The position numbers and the translations under genes are program-made. Source: Auanema rhodensis (taxonomy: Eukaryota > Nematoda > Chromadorea > Rhabditida > Rhabditidae). Taken from it: 64,000 nucleotides of DNA. The stretch lies in NCBI GenBank assembly GCA_964057225.1, contig CAXKVF010000082.1:1-64000 (forward strand), in the 5' to 3' direction. Shown piece after piece: positions 50,334 through 63,885 of the stretch (its first letter is position 1; every line of letters begins with the position of its first letter). The notes beneath the pieces are model-generated. The model was not told the DNA's origin and did no database searches. It was given only the letters and a program-made list of their open reading frames with translations.

Positions 50334-52445
50334 GTTACATACCAAGTGCACATCACGTGTACATTTAATTAGCATAAATTAAAGTTCACGTAAATTTCAA
50401 AGTCATGGTTACCATGCACCAATATCAATAAAAATTTGTTTTTAGACTAATATGGACATGGGGGATCTAATTTTGAAAACCGCATCTCTTTATCTTTCAC
50501 GTGAAGCGAGTTACATACCAAGTGCACATCACGTGTACATTTAATTAGCATAAATTAAAGTTCACGTAAATTTCAAAGTCAAGGTTACCATGAACCAATA
50601 TCAATAAAAATTTGTTTTTAGACTAATATGGACATGGGTAATCTAATTTTGAAAACCGCATCTCTTTATCTTTCACGTGAAGCGAGTTACATACCAAGTG
50701 CACATCACGTGTACATTTAATTAGCATAAATTAAAGTTCACGTAAATTTCAAAGTCATGGTTACCATGAACCAATATCAATAAAAATTTGTTTTTAGACT
50801 AATATGGACATGGGGAATCTAATTTTGAAAACCGCATCTCTTTATCTTTCACGTGAAGCGAGTTACATACCAAGTGCACATCACGTGTACATTTAATTAG
50901 CATAAATTAAAGTTCACGTAAATTTCAAAGTCAAGGTTACCATGAAGCAATATCAATAAAAATTTGTTTTTAGACTAATATGGACATGGGGAATCTAATT
51001 TTGAAAACCGCATCTCTTTATCTTTCACGTGAAGCGAGTTACATACCAAGTGCACATCACGTGTACATTTAATTAGCATAAATTAAAGTTCACGTAAATT
51101 TCAAAGTCATGGTTACCATGCACCAATATCAATAAAAATTTGTTTTTAGACTAATATGGACATGGGGAATCTAATTTTGAAAACCGCATCTCTTTATCTT
51201 TCACGTGAAGCGAGTTACATACCAAGTGCACATCACGTGTACATTTAATTAGCATAAATTAAAGTTCACGTAAATTTCAAAGTCATGGTTACCATGAACC
51301 AATATCAATAAAAATTTGTTTTTAGACTAATATGGACATGGGGAATCTAATTTTGAAAACCGCATCTCTTTATCTTTCACGTGAAGCGAGTTACATACCA
51401 AGTGCACATCACGTGTACATTTAATTAGCATAAATTAAAGTTCACGTAAATTTCAAAGTCATGGTTACCATGAAGCAATATCAATAAAAATTTGTTTTTA
51501 GACTAATATGGACATGGGGAATCTAATTTTGAAAACCGCATCTCTTTATCTTTCACGTGAAGCGAGTTACATACCAAGTGCACATCACGTGTACATTTAA
51601 TTAGCATAAATTAAAGTTCACGTAAATTTCAAAGTCATGGTTACCATGAACCAATATCAATAAAAATTTGTTTTTAGACTAATATGGACATGGGGAATCT
51701 AATTTTGAAAACCGCATCTCTTTATCTTTCACGTGAAGCGAGTTACATACCAAGTGCACATCACGTGTACATTTAATTAGCATAAATTAAAGTTCACGTA
51801 AATTTCAAAGTCATGGTTACCATGCACCAATATCAATAAAAATTTGTTTTTAGACTAATATGGACATGGGGGATCTAATTTTGAAAACCGCATCTCTTTA
51901 TCTTTCACGTGAAGCGAGTTACATACCAAGTGCACATCACGTGTACATTTAATTAGCATAAATTAAAGTTCACGTAAATTTCAAAGTCAAGGTTACCATG
52001 AACCAATATCAATAAAAATTTGTTTTTAGACTAATATGGACATGGGTAATCTAATTTTGAAAACCGCATCTCTTTATCTTTCACGTGAAGCGAGTTACAT
52101 ACCAAGTGCACATCACGTGTACATTTAATTAGCATAAATTAAAGTTCACGTAAATTTCAAAGTCATGGTTACCATGAACCAATATCAATAAAAATTTGTT
52201 TTTAGACTAATATGGACATGGGGAATCTAATTTTGAAAACCGCATCTCTTTATCTTTCACGTGAAGCGAGTTACATACCAAGTGCACATCACGTGTACAT
52301 TTAATTAGCATAAATTAAAGTTCACGTAAATTTCAAAGTCATGGTTACCATGAAGCAATATCAATAAAAATTTGTTTTTAGACTAATATGGACATGGGGA
52401 ATCTAATTTTGAAAACCGCATCTCTTTATCTTTCACGTGAAGCGA
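50334..52445. repeat. Free copies of the A131G/T73A four-monomer unit (M287-M298)
   Basis: The unit A84C+A131G, T73A+G130T, plain, C86G occurs at M287-M290 and M295-M298. In M290 the last monomer keeps T73A. In M298 it has the consensus T73, as in M245. M291-M294 (A84C, plain, C86G, plain) lie between. Confidence 0.82.
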
Positions 52446-54029
52446 GTTACATACCAAGTGCACATCACGTGTACATTTAATTAGCATAAATTAAAGTTCA
52501 CGTAAATTTCAAAGTCATGGTTACCATGAACCAATATCAATAAAAATTTGTTTTTAGACTAATATGGACATGGGGAATCTAATTTTGAAAACCGCATCTC
52601 TTTATCTTTCACGTGAAGCGAGTTACATACCAAGTGCACATCACGTGTACATTTAATTAGCATAAATTAAAGTTCACGTAAATTTCAAAGTCAAGGTTAC
52701 CATGAACCAATATCAATAAAAATTTGTTTTTAGACTAATATGGACATGGGTAATCTAATTTTGAAAACCGCATCTCTTTATCTTTCACGTGAAGCGAGTT
52801 ACATACCAAGTGCACATCACGTGTACATTTAATTAGCATAAATTAAAGTTCACGTAAATTTCAAAGTCATGGTTACCATGAACCAATATCAATAAAAATT
52901 TGTTTTTAGACTAATATGGACATGGGGAATCTAATTTTGAAAACCGCATCTCTTTATCTTTCACGTGAAGCGAGTTACATACCAAGTGCACATCACGTGT
53001 ACATTTAATTAGCATAAATTAAAGTTCACGTAAATTTCAAAGTCAAGGTTACCATGAAGCAATATCAATAAAAATTTGTTTTTAGACTAATATGGACATG
53101 GGGAATCCAATTTTGAAAACCGCATCTCTTTATCTTTCACGTGAAGCGAGTTACATACCAAGTGCACATCACGTGTACATTTAATTAGCATAAATTAAAG
53201 TTCACGTAAATTTCAAAGTCATGGTTACCATGCACCAATATCAATAAAAATTTGTTTTTAGACTAATATGGACATGGGGAATCTAATTTTGAAAACCGCA
53301 TCTCTTTATCTTTCACGTGAAGCGAGTTACATACCAAGTGCACATCACGTGTACATTTAATTAGCATAAATTAAAGTTCACGTAAATTTCAAAGTCATGG
53401 TTACCATGCACCAATATCAATAAAAATTTGTTTTTAGACTAATATGGACATGGGTAATCTAATTTTGAAAACCGCATCTCTTTATCTTTCACGTGAAGCG
53501 AGTTACATACCAAGTGCACATCACGTGTACATTTAATTAGCATAAATTAAAGTTCACGTAAATTTCAAAGTCATGGTTACCATGAAGCAATATCAATAAA
53601 AATTTGTTTTTAGACTAATATGGACATGGGGAATCTAATTTTGAAAACCGCATCTCTTTATCTTTCACGTGAAGCGAGTTACATACCAAGTGCACATCAC
53701 GTGTACATTTAATTAGCATAAATTAAAGTTCACGTAAATTTCAAAGTCATGGTTACCATGCACCAATATCAATAAAAATTTGTTTTTAGACTAATATGGA
53801 CATGGGGAATCTAATTTTGAAAACCGCATCTCTTTATCTTTCACGTGAAGCGAGTTACATACCAAGTGCACATCACGTGTACATTTAATTAGCATAAATT
53901 AAAGTTCACGTAAATTTCAAAGTCATGGTTACCATGCACCAATATCAATAAAAATTTGTTTTTAGACTAATATGGACATGGGTAATCTAATTTTGAAAAC
54001 CGCATCTCTTTATCTTTCACGTGAAGCGA
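52446..54029. repeat. Rearranged T73A/G130T monomers (M299-M307)
   Basis: M300 is T73A+G130T and M302 is T73A+C86G, but no A131G monomer precedes them, so this is a shortened copy of the four-monomer unit. M302 has a private AATCCAATT. M303-M304 and M306-M307 are A84C followed by A84C+G130T, and lead into the next block. Confidence 0.75.
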
Positions 54030-55085
54030 GTTACATACCAAGTGCACATCACGTGTACATTTAATTAGCATAAATTAAAGTTCACGTAAATTTCAAAGTC
54101 ATGGTTACCATGAACCAATATCAATAAAAATTTGTTTTTAGACTAATATGGACATGGGGAATCTAATTTTGAAAACCGCATCTCTTTATCTTTCACGTGA
54201 AGCGAGTTACATACCAAGTGCACATCACGTGTACATTTAATTAGCATAAATTAAAGTTCACGTAAATTTCAAAGTCATGGTTACCATGGACCAATATCAA
54301 TAAAAATTTGTTTTTAGACTAATATGGACATGGGGAATCTAATTTTGAAAACCGCATTTCTTCATTTTTCACGTGAAGCGAGTTACATACCAAGTGCACA
54401 TCACGTGTACATTTAATTAGCATAAATTAAAGTTCACGTAAATTTCAAAGTCATGGTTACCATGCACCAATATCAATAAAAATTTGTTTTTAGACTAATA
54501 TGGACATGGGGAATCTAATTTTGAAAACCGCATCTCTTTATCTTTCACGTGAAGCGAGTTACATACCAAGTGCACATCACGTGTACATTTAATTAGCATA
54601 AATTAAAGTTCACGTAAATTTCAAAGTCATGGTTACCATGCACCAATATCAATAAAAATTTGTTTTTAGACTAATATGGACATGGGTAATCTAATTTTGA
54701 AAACCGCATCTCTTTATCTTTCACGTGAAGCGAGTTACATACCAAGTGCACATCACGTGTACATTTAATTAGCATAAATTAAAGTTCACGTAAATTTCAA
54801 AGTCATGGTTACCATGAACCAATATCAATAAAAATTTGTTTTTAGACTAATATGGACATGGGGAATCTAATTTTGAAAACCGCATCTCTTTATCTTTCAC
54901 GTGAAGCGAGTTACATACCAAGTGCACATCACGTGTACATTTAATTAAAATAAATTAAAGTTCACGTAAATTTCAAAGTCATGGTTACCATGGACCAATA
55001 TCAATAAAAATTTGTTTTTAGACTAATATGGACATGGGGAATCTAATTTTGAAAACCGCATTTCTTCATTTTTCACGTGAAGCGA
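53678..55085. repeat. Four-monomer unit in tandem, copy B (M306-M313)
   Basis: This repeats M246-M253 at an offset of exactly 60 monomers (10,560 bp), including both A84G/C153T/T158C/C161T monomers (M309 and M313). M313 also has a private AATTAAAATAAA. M307 has the normal GGGTAATC where M247 reads CATGTGTAAT. Confidence 0.87.
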
Positions 55086-55437
55086 GTTACATACCAAGTG
55101 CACATCACGTGTACATTTAATTAGCATAAATTAAAGTTCACGTAAATTTCAAAGTCATGGTTACCATGAACCAATATCAATAAAAATTTGTTTTTAGACT
55201 AATATGGACATGGGGAATCTAATTTTGAAAACCGCATCTCTTTATCTTTCACGTGAAGCGAGTTACATACCAAGTGCACATCACGTGTACATTTAATTAG
55301 CATAAATTAAAGTTCACGTAAATTTCAAAGTCATGGTTACCATGAACCAATATCAATAAAAATTTGTTTTTAGACTAATATGGACATGGGGAATCTAATT
55401 TTGAAAACCGCATCTCTTTATCTTTCACGTGAAGCGA

Positions 55438-57197
55438 GTTACATACCAAGTGCACATCACGTGTACATTTAATTAGCATAAATTGAAGTTCACGTAAAAT
55501 TCAAAGTCATGGTTACCATGCACCAATATCAATAAAAATTTGTTTTTAGACTAATATGGACATGGGGAATCTAATTTTGAAAACCGCATCTCTTTATCTT
55601 TCACGTGAAGCGAGTTACATACCAAGTGCACATCACGTGTACATTTAATTAGCATAAATTAAAGTTCACGTAAATTTCAAAGTCATGGTTACCATGCACC
55701 AATATCAATAAAAATTTGTTTTTAGACTAATATGGACATGGGGAATCTAATTTTGAAAACCGCATCTCTTTATCTTTCACGTGAAGCGAGTTACATACCA
55801 AGTGCACATCACGTGTACATTTAATTAGCGTAAATTAAAGTTCACGTAAATTTCAAAGTCATGGTTACCATGAACCAATATCAATAAAAATTTGTTTTTA
55901 GACTAATATGGACATGGGGAATCTAATTTTGAAAACCGCATCTCTTTATCTTTCACGTGAAGCGAGTTACATACCAAGTGCACATCACGTGTACATTTAA
56001 TTAGCATAAATTAAAGTTCACGTAAATTTCAAAGTCATGGTTACCATGAACCAATATCAATAAAAATTTGTTTTTAGACTAATATGGACATGGGGAATCT
56101 AATTTTGAAAACCGCATCTCTTTATCTTTCACGTGAAGCGAGTTACATACCAAGTGCACATCACGTGTACATTTAATTAGCATAAATTAAAGTTCACGTA
56201 AATTTCAAAGTCATGGTTACCATGAAGCAATATCAATAAAAATTTGTTTTTAGACTAATATGGACATGGGGAATCTAATTTTGAAAACCGCATCTCTTTA
56301 TCTTTCACGTGAAGCGAGTTACATACCAAGTGCACATCACGTGTACATTTAATTAGCATAAATTAAAGTTCACGTAAATTTCAAAGTCATGGTTACCATG
56401 AACCAATATCAATAAAAATTTGTTTTTAGACTAATATGGACATGGGGAATCTAATTTTGAAAACCGCATCTCTTTATCTTTCACGTGAAGCGAGTTACAT
56501 ACCAAGTGCACATCACGTGTACATTTAATTAGCATAAATTAAAGTTCACGTAAATTTCAAAGTCATGGTTACCATGCACCAATATCAATAAAAATTTGTT
56601 TTTAGACTAATATGGACATGGGGGATCTAATTTTGAAAACCGCATCTCTTTATCTTTCACGTGAAGCGAGTTACATACCAAGTGCACATCACGTGTACAT
56701 TTAATTAGCATAAATTAAAGTTCACGTAAATTTCAAAGTCAAGGTTACCATGAACCAATATCAATAAAAATTTGTTTTTAGACTAATATGGACATGGGTA
56801 ATCTAATTTTGAAAACCGCATCTCTTTATCTTTCACGTGAAGCGAGTTACATACCAAGTGCACATCACGTGTACATTTAATTAGCATAAATTAAAGTTCA
56901 CGTAAATTTCAAAGTCATGGTTACCATGAACCAATATCAATAAAAATTTGTTTTTAGACTAATATGGACATGGGGAATCTAATTTTGAAAACCGCATCTC
57001 TTTATCTTTCACGTGAAGCGAGTTACATACCAAGTGCACATCACGTGTACATTTAATTAGCATAAATTAAAGTTCACGTAAATTTCAAAGTCAAGGTTAC
57101 CATGAAGCAATATCAATAAAAATTTGTTTTTAGACTAATATGGACATGGGGAATCTAATTTTGAAAACCGCATCTCTTTATCTTTCACGTGAAGCGA
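55438..57197. repeat. Ten-monomer cassette, copy 3 (M316-M325)
   Basis: It has the full marker order of M258-M267, plus A48G (ATAAATTGAAG) in its first monomer. It stands 41 monomers (7,216 bp) from copy 2 and 58 monomers from copy 1. With M306-M315 just before it, it forms a 20-monomer segment equivalent to M246-M255 plus M258-M267. Confidence 0.9.
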
Positions 57198-57901
57198 GTT
57201 ACATACCAAGTGCACATCACGTGTACATTTAATTAGCATAAATTAAAGTTCACGTAAATTTCAAAGTCATGGTTACCATGCACCAATATCAATAAAAATT
57301 TGTTTTTAGACTAATATGGACATGGGGAATCTAATTTTGAAAACCGCATCTCTTTATCTTTCACGTGAAGCGAGTTACATACCAAGTGCACATCACGTGT
57401 ACATTTAATTAGCATAAATTAAAGTTCACGTAAATTTCAAAGTCATGGTTACCATGCACCAATATCAATAAAAATTTGTTTTTAGACTAATATGGACATG
57501 GGTAATCTAATTTTGAAAACCGCATCTCTTTATCTTTCACGTGAAGCGAGTTACATACCAAGTGCACATCACGTGTACATTTAATTAGCATAAATTAAAG
57601 TTCACGTAAATTTCAAAGTCATGGTTACCATGAACCAATATTAATAAAAATTTGTTTTTAGACTAATATGGACATGGGGAATCTAATTTTGAAAACCGCA
57701 TCTCTTTATCTTTCACGTGAAGCGAGTTACATACCAAGTGCACATCACGTGTACATTTAATTAGCATAAATTAAAGTTCACGTAAATTTCAAAGTCATGG
57801 TTACCATGGACCAATATCAATAAAAATTTGTTTTTAGACTAATATGGACATGGGGAATCTAATTTTGAAAACCGCATTTCTTCATTTTTCACGTGAAGCG
57901 A
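57198..57901. repeat. Single four-monomer A84G unit (M326-M329)
   Basis: A84C, A84C+G130T, plain (M328, with ATTAATAAA), then A84G+C153T+T158C+C161T. The last monomer also begins the following six-monomer tandem duplicate, so two repeat units overlap at M329. Confidence 0.82.
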
Positions 57902-59837
57902 GTTACATACCAAGTGCACATCACGTGTACATTTAATTAGCATAAATTAAAGTTCACGTAAATTTCAAAGTCATGGTTACCATGAACCAATATCAATAAG
58001 AATTTGTTTTTAGACTAATATGGACATGGGGAATCTAATTTTGAAAACCGCATCTCTTTATCTTTCACGTGAAGCGAGTTACATACCAAGTGCACATCAC
58101 GTGTACATTTAATTAGCATAAATTAAAGTTCACGTAAATTTCAAAGTCATGGTTACCATGAACCAATATCAATAAAAATTTGTTTTTAGACTAATATGGA
58201 CATGGGGAATCTAATTTTGAAAACCTCATCTTTTTATCTTTCACGTGAAGCGAGTTACATACCAAGTGCACATCACGTGTACATTTAATTAGCATAAATT
58301 AAAGTTCACGTAAAATTCAAAGTCATGGTTACCATGCACCAATATCAATAAAAATTTGTTTTTAGACTAATATGGACATGGGGAATCTAATTTTGAAAAC
58401 CGCATCTCTTTATCTTTCACGTGAAGCGAGTTACATACCAAGTGCACATCACGTGTACATTTAATTAGCATAAATTAAAGTTCACGTAAATTTCAAAGTC
58501 ATGGTTACCATGCACCAATATCAATAAAAATTTGTTTTTAGACTAATATGGACATGGGGAATCTAATTTTGAAAACCGCATCTCTTTATCTTTCACGTGA
58601 AGCGAGTTACATACCAAGTGCACATCACGTGTACATTTAATTAGCATAAATTAAAGTTCACGTAAATTTCAAAGTCATGGTTACCATGAACCAATATCAA
58701 TAAAAATTTGTTTTTAGACTAATATGGACATGGGGAATCTAATTTTGAAAACCGCATCTCTTTATCTTTCACGTGAAGCGAGTTACATACCAAGTGCACA
58801 TCACGTGTACATTTAATTAGCATAAATTAAAGTTCACGTAAATTTCAAAGTCATGGTTACCATGGACCAATATCAATAAAAATTTGTTTTTAGACTAATA
58901 TGGACATGGGGAATCTAATTTTGAAAACCGCATTTCTTCATTTTTCACGTGAAGCGAGTTACATACCAAGTGCACATCACGTGTACATTTAATTAGCATA
59001 AATTAAAGTTCACGTAAATTTCAAAGTCATGGTTACCATGAACCAATATCAATAAGAATTTGTTTTTAGACTAATATGGACATGGGGAATCTAATTTTGA
59101 AAACCGCATCTCTTTATCTTTCACGTGAAGCGAGTTACATACCAAGTGCACATCACGTGTACATTTAATTAGCATAAATTAAAGTTCACGTAAATTTCAA
59201 AGTCATGGTTACCATGAACCAATATCAATAAAAATTTGTTTTTAGACTAATATGGACATGGGGAATCTAATTTTGAAAACCGCATCTTTTTATCTTTCAC
59301 GTGAAGCGAGTTACATACCAAGTGCACATCACGTGTACATTTAATTAGCATAAATTAAAGTTCACGTAAAATTCAAAGTCATGGTTACCATGCACCAATA
59401 TCAATAAAAATTTGTTTTTAGACTAATATGGACATGGGGAATCTAATTTTGAAAACCGCATCTCTTTATCTTTCACGTGAAGCGAGTTACATACCAAGTG
59501 CACATCACGTGTACATTTAATTAGCATAAATTAAAGTTCACGTAAATTTCAAAGTCATGGTTACCATGCACCAATATCAATAAAAATTTGTTTTTAGACT
59601 AATATGGACATGGGGAATCTAATTTTGAAAACCGCATCTCTTTATCTTTCACGTGAAGCGAGTTACATACCAAGTGCACATCACGTGTACATTTAATTAG
59701 CATAAATTAAAGTTCACGTAAAATTCAAAGTCATGGTTACCATGCACCAATATCAATAAAAATTTGTTTTTAGACTAATATGGACATGGGGAATCTAATT
59801 TTGAAAACCGCATCTCTTTATCTTTCACGTGAAGCGA
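57726..59837. repeat. Six-monomer tandem duplicate (M329-M334, M335-M340)
   Basis: A84G+C153T+T158C+C161T (M329, M335), AATAAGAAT (M330, M336), C155T CATCTTTTTATC (M331, M337), T62A+A84C (M332, M338) and A84C (M333, M339) repeat at 1,056 bp. M331 also has G149T (ACCTCATC), absent from M337. The sixth positions differ (M334 plain, M340 T62A+A84C), and M341 with A41G follows as in the ten-monomer cassette. Confidence 0.88.
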
Positions 59838-62800
59838 GTTACATACCAAGTGCACATCACGTGTACATTTAATTAGCGTAAATTAAAGTTCACGTAAATT
59901 TCAAAGTCATGGTTACCATGAACCAATATCAATAAAAATTTGTTTTTAGACTAATATGGACATGGGGAATCTAATTTTGAAAACCGCATCTCTTTATCTT
60001 TCACGTGAAGCGAGTTACATACCAAGTGCACATCACGTGTACATTTAATTAGCATAAATTAAAGTTCACGTAAATTTCAAAGTCATGGTTACCATGAACC
60101 AATATCAATAAAAATTTGTTTTTAGACTAATATGGACATGGGGAATCTAATTTTGAAAACCGCATCTCTTTATCTTTCACGTGAAGCGAGTTACATACCA
60201 AGTGCACATCACGTGTACATTTAATTAGCATAAATTAAAGTTCACGTAAATTTCAAAGTCATGGTTACCATGCACCAATATCAATAAAAATTTGTTTTTA
60301 GACTAATATGGACATGGGGAATCTAATTTTGAAAACCGCATCTCTTTATCTTTCACGTGAAGCGAGTTACATACCAAGTGCACATCACGTGTACATTTAA
60401 TTAGCATAAGTTAAAGTTCACGTAAATTTCAAAGTCATGGTTACCATGAACCAATATCAATAAAAATTTGTTTTTAGACTAATATGGACATGGGGAATCT
60501 AATTTTGAAAACCGCATCTCTTTATCTTTCACGTGAAGCGAGTTACATACCAAGTGCACATCACGTGTACATTTAATTAGCATAAATTAAAGTTCACGTA
60601 AATTTCAAAGTCATGGTTACCATGAACCAATATCAATAAAAATTTGTTTTTAGACTAATATGGACATGGGGAATCTAATTTTGAAAACCGCATCTCTTTA
60701 TCTTTCACGTGAAGCGAGTTACATACCAAGTGCACATCACGTGTACATTTAATTAGCATAAATTAAAGTTCACGTAAATTTCAAAGTCATGGTTACCATG
60801 CACCAATATCAATAAAAATTTGTTTTTAGACTAATATGGACATGGGGAATCTAATTTTGAAAACCGCATCTCTTTATCTTTCACGTGAAGCGAGTTACAT
60901 ACCAAGTGCACATCACGTGTACATTTAATTAGCATAAATTAAAGTTCACGTAAATTTCAAAGTCATGGTTACCATGAACCAATATCAATAAAAATTTGTT
61001 TTTAGACTAATATGGACATGGGGAATCTAATTTTGAAAACCGCATCTCTTTATCTTTCACGTGAAGCGAGTTACATACCAAGTGCACATCACGTGTACAT
61101 TTAATTAGCATAAATTAAAGTTCACGTAAATTTCAAAGTCATGGTTACCATGAAGCAATATCAATAAAAATTTGTTTTTAGACTAATATGGACATGGGGA
61201 ATCTAATTTTGAAAACCGCATCTCTTTATCTTTCACGTGAAGCGAGTACCATACCAAGTGCACATCACGTGTACATTTAATTAGCATAAATTAAAGTTCA
61301 CGTAAATTTCAAAGTCATGGTTACCATGAACCAATATCAATAAAAATTTGTTTTTAGACTAATATGGACATGGGGAATCTAATTTTGAAAACCGCATCTC
61401 TTTATCTTTCACGTGAAGCGAGTTACATACCAAGTGCACATCACGTGTACATTTAATTAGCATAAATTAAAGTTCACGTAAATTTCAAAGTCATGGTTAC
61501 CATGAACCAATATCAATAAAAATTTGTTTTTAGACTATTATGGACATGGGGAATCTAATTTTGAAAACCGCATCTCTTTATCTTTCACGTGAAGCGAGTT
61601 ACATACCAAGTGCACATCACGTGTACATTTAATTAGCATAAATTAAAGTTCACGTAAATTTCAAAGTCATGGTTACCATGCACCAATATCAATAAAAATT
61701 TGTTTTTAGACTAATATGGACATGGGGAATCTAATTTTGAAAACCGCATCTCTTTATCTTTCACGTGAAGCGAGTTACATACCAAGTGCACATCACGTGT
61801 ACATTTAATTAGCATAAATTAAAGTTCACGTAAATTTCAAAGTCATGGTTACCATGAACCAATATCAATAAAAATTTGTTTTTAGACTAATATGGACATG
61901 GGAAATCTAATTTTGAAAACCGCATCTCTTTATCTTTCACGTGAAGCGAGTTACATATCAAGTGCACATCACGTGTACATTTAATTAGCATAAATTAAAG
62001 TTCACGTAAATTTCAAAGTCATGGTTACCATGAAGCAATATCAATAAAAATTTGTTTTTAGACTAATATGGACATGGGGAATCTAATTTTGAAAACCGCA
62101 TCTCTTTATCTTTCACGTGAAGCGAGTTACATACCAAGTGCACATCACGTGTACATTTAATTAGCATAAATTAAAGTTCACGTAAATTTCAAAGTCATGG
62201 TTACCATGAACCAATATCAATAAAAATTTGTTTTTAGACTAATATGGACATGGGGAATCTAATTTTGAAAACCGCATCTCTTTATCTTTCACGTAAAGCG
62301 AGTTACATACCAAGTGCACATCACGTGTACATTTAATTAGCATAAATTAAAGTTCACGTAAATTTCAAAGTCATGGTTACCATGCACCAATATCAATAAA
62401 AATTTGTTTTTAGACTAATATGGACATGGGGAATCTAATTTTGAAAACCGCATCTCTTTATCTTTCACGTGAAGCGAGTTACATACCAAGTGCACATCAC
62501 GTGTACATTTAATTAGCATAAATTAAAGTTCACGTAAATTTCAAAGTCATGGTTACCATGAACCAATATCAATAAAAATTTGTTTTTAGACTAATATGGA
62601 CATGGGGAATCTAATTTTGAAAACCTCATCTCTTTATCTTTCACGTGAAGCGAGTTACATACCAAGTGCACATCACGTGTACATTTAATTAGCATAAATT
62701 AAAGTTCACGTAAATTTCAAAGTCATGGTTACCATGCACCAATATCAATAAAAATTTGTTTTTAGACTAATATGGACATGGGGAATCTAATTTTGAAAAC

Positions 62801-63885
62801 CGCATCTCTTTATCTTTCACGTGAAGCGAGTTACATACCAAGTGCACATCACGTGTACATTTAATTAGCATAAATTAAAGTTCACGTAAATTTCAAAGTC
62901 ATGGTTACCATGAACCAATATCAATAAAAATTTGTTTTTAGACTAATATGGACATGGGGAATCTAATTTTGAAAACCGCATCTCTTTATCTTTCACGTGA
63001 AGCGAGTTACATACCAAGTGCACATCACGTGTACATTTAATTAGCATAAATTAAAGTTCACGTAAATTTCAAAGTCATGGTTACCATGCACCAATATCAA
63101 TAAAAATTTGTTTTTAGACTAATATGGACATGGGGAATCTAATTTTGAAAACCGCATCTCTTTATCTTTCACGTGAAGCGAGTTACATACCAAGTGCACA
63201 TCACGTGTACATTTAATTAGCATAAGTTAAAGTTCACGTAAATTTCAAAGTCATGGTTACCATGAACCAATATCAATAAAAATTTGTTTTTAGACTAATA
63301 TGGACATGGGGAATCTAATTTTGAAAACCGCATCTCTTTATCTTTCACGTGAAGCGAGTTACATACCAAGTGCACATCACGTGTACATTTAATTAGCATA
63401 AATTAAAGTTCACGTAAATTTCAAAGTCATGGTTACCATGCACCAATATCAATAAAAATTTGTTTTTAGACTAATATGGACATGGGGAATCTAATTTTGA
63501 AAACCGCATCTCTTTATCTTTCACGTGAAGCGAGTTACATACCAAGTGCACATCACGTGTACATTTAATTAGCATAAATTAAAGTTCACGTAAATTTCAA
63601 AGTCATGGTTACCATGAACCAATATCAATAAAAATTTGTTTTTAGTCTAATATGGACATGGGAAATCTAATTTTGAAAACCGCATCTCTTTATCTTTCAC
63701 GTGAAGCGAGTTACATACCAAGTGCACATCACGTGTACATTTAATTAGCATAAATTAAAGTTCACGTAAATTTCAAAGTCATGGTTACCATGAAGCAATA
63801 TCAATAAAAATTTGTTTTTAGACTAATATGGACATGGGGAATCTAATTTTGAAAACCGCATCTCTTTATCTTTCACGTGAAGCGA
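59838..63885. repeat. Right-end monomers with sparse markers (M341-M363)
   Basis: Mostly consensus or A84C monomers. A45G (CATAAGTT) occurs in M344 and M360, 16 monomers (2,816 bp) apart. G130A (GGGAAATC) occurs in M352 and M362, ten monomers apart, each followed by a C86G monomer and preceded by an A84C monomer, so M351-M354 resembles M361-M364. Private changes: GTACCATACC at the start of M349, GACTATTA in M350, CATATCAAG in M353, CACGTAAAGC in M354, ACCTCATC in M356 and AGTCTAAT in M362. No T73A or A131G is present. Confidence 0.78.

Noticed and set aside
61246-61255. Small inversion at GTACCATACC (start of M349)
   Set aside because: Two adjacent substitutions (T3A, A4C) explain it, the length is unchanged and no inverted segment is visible.
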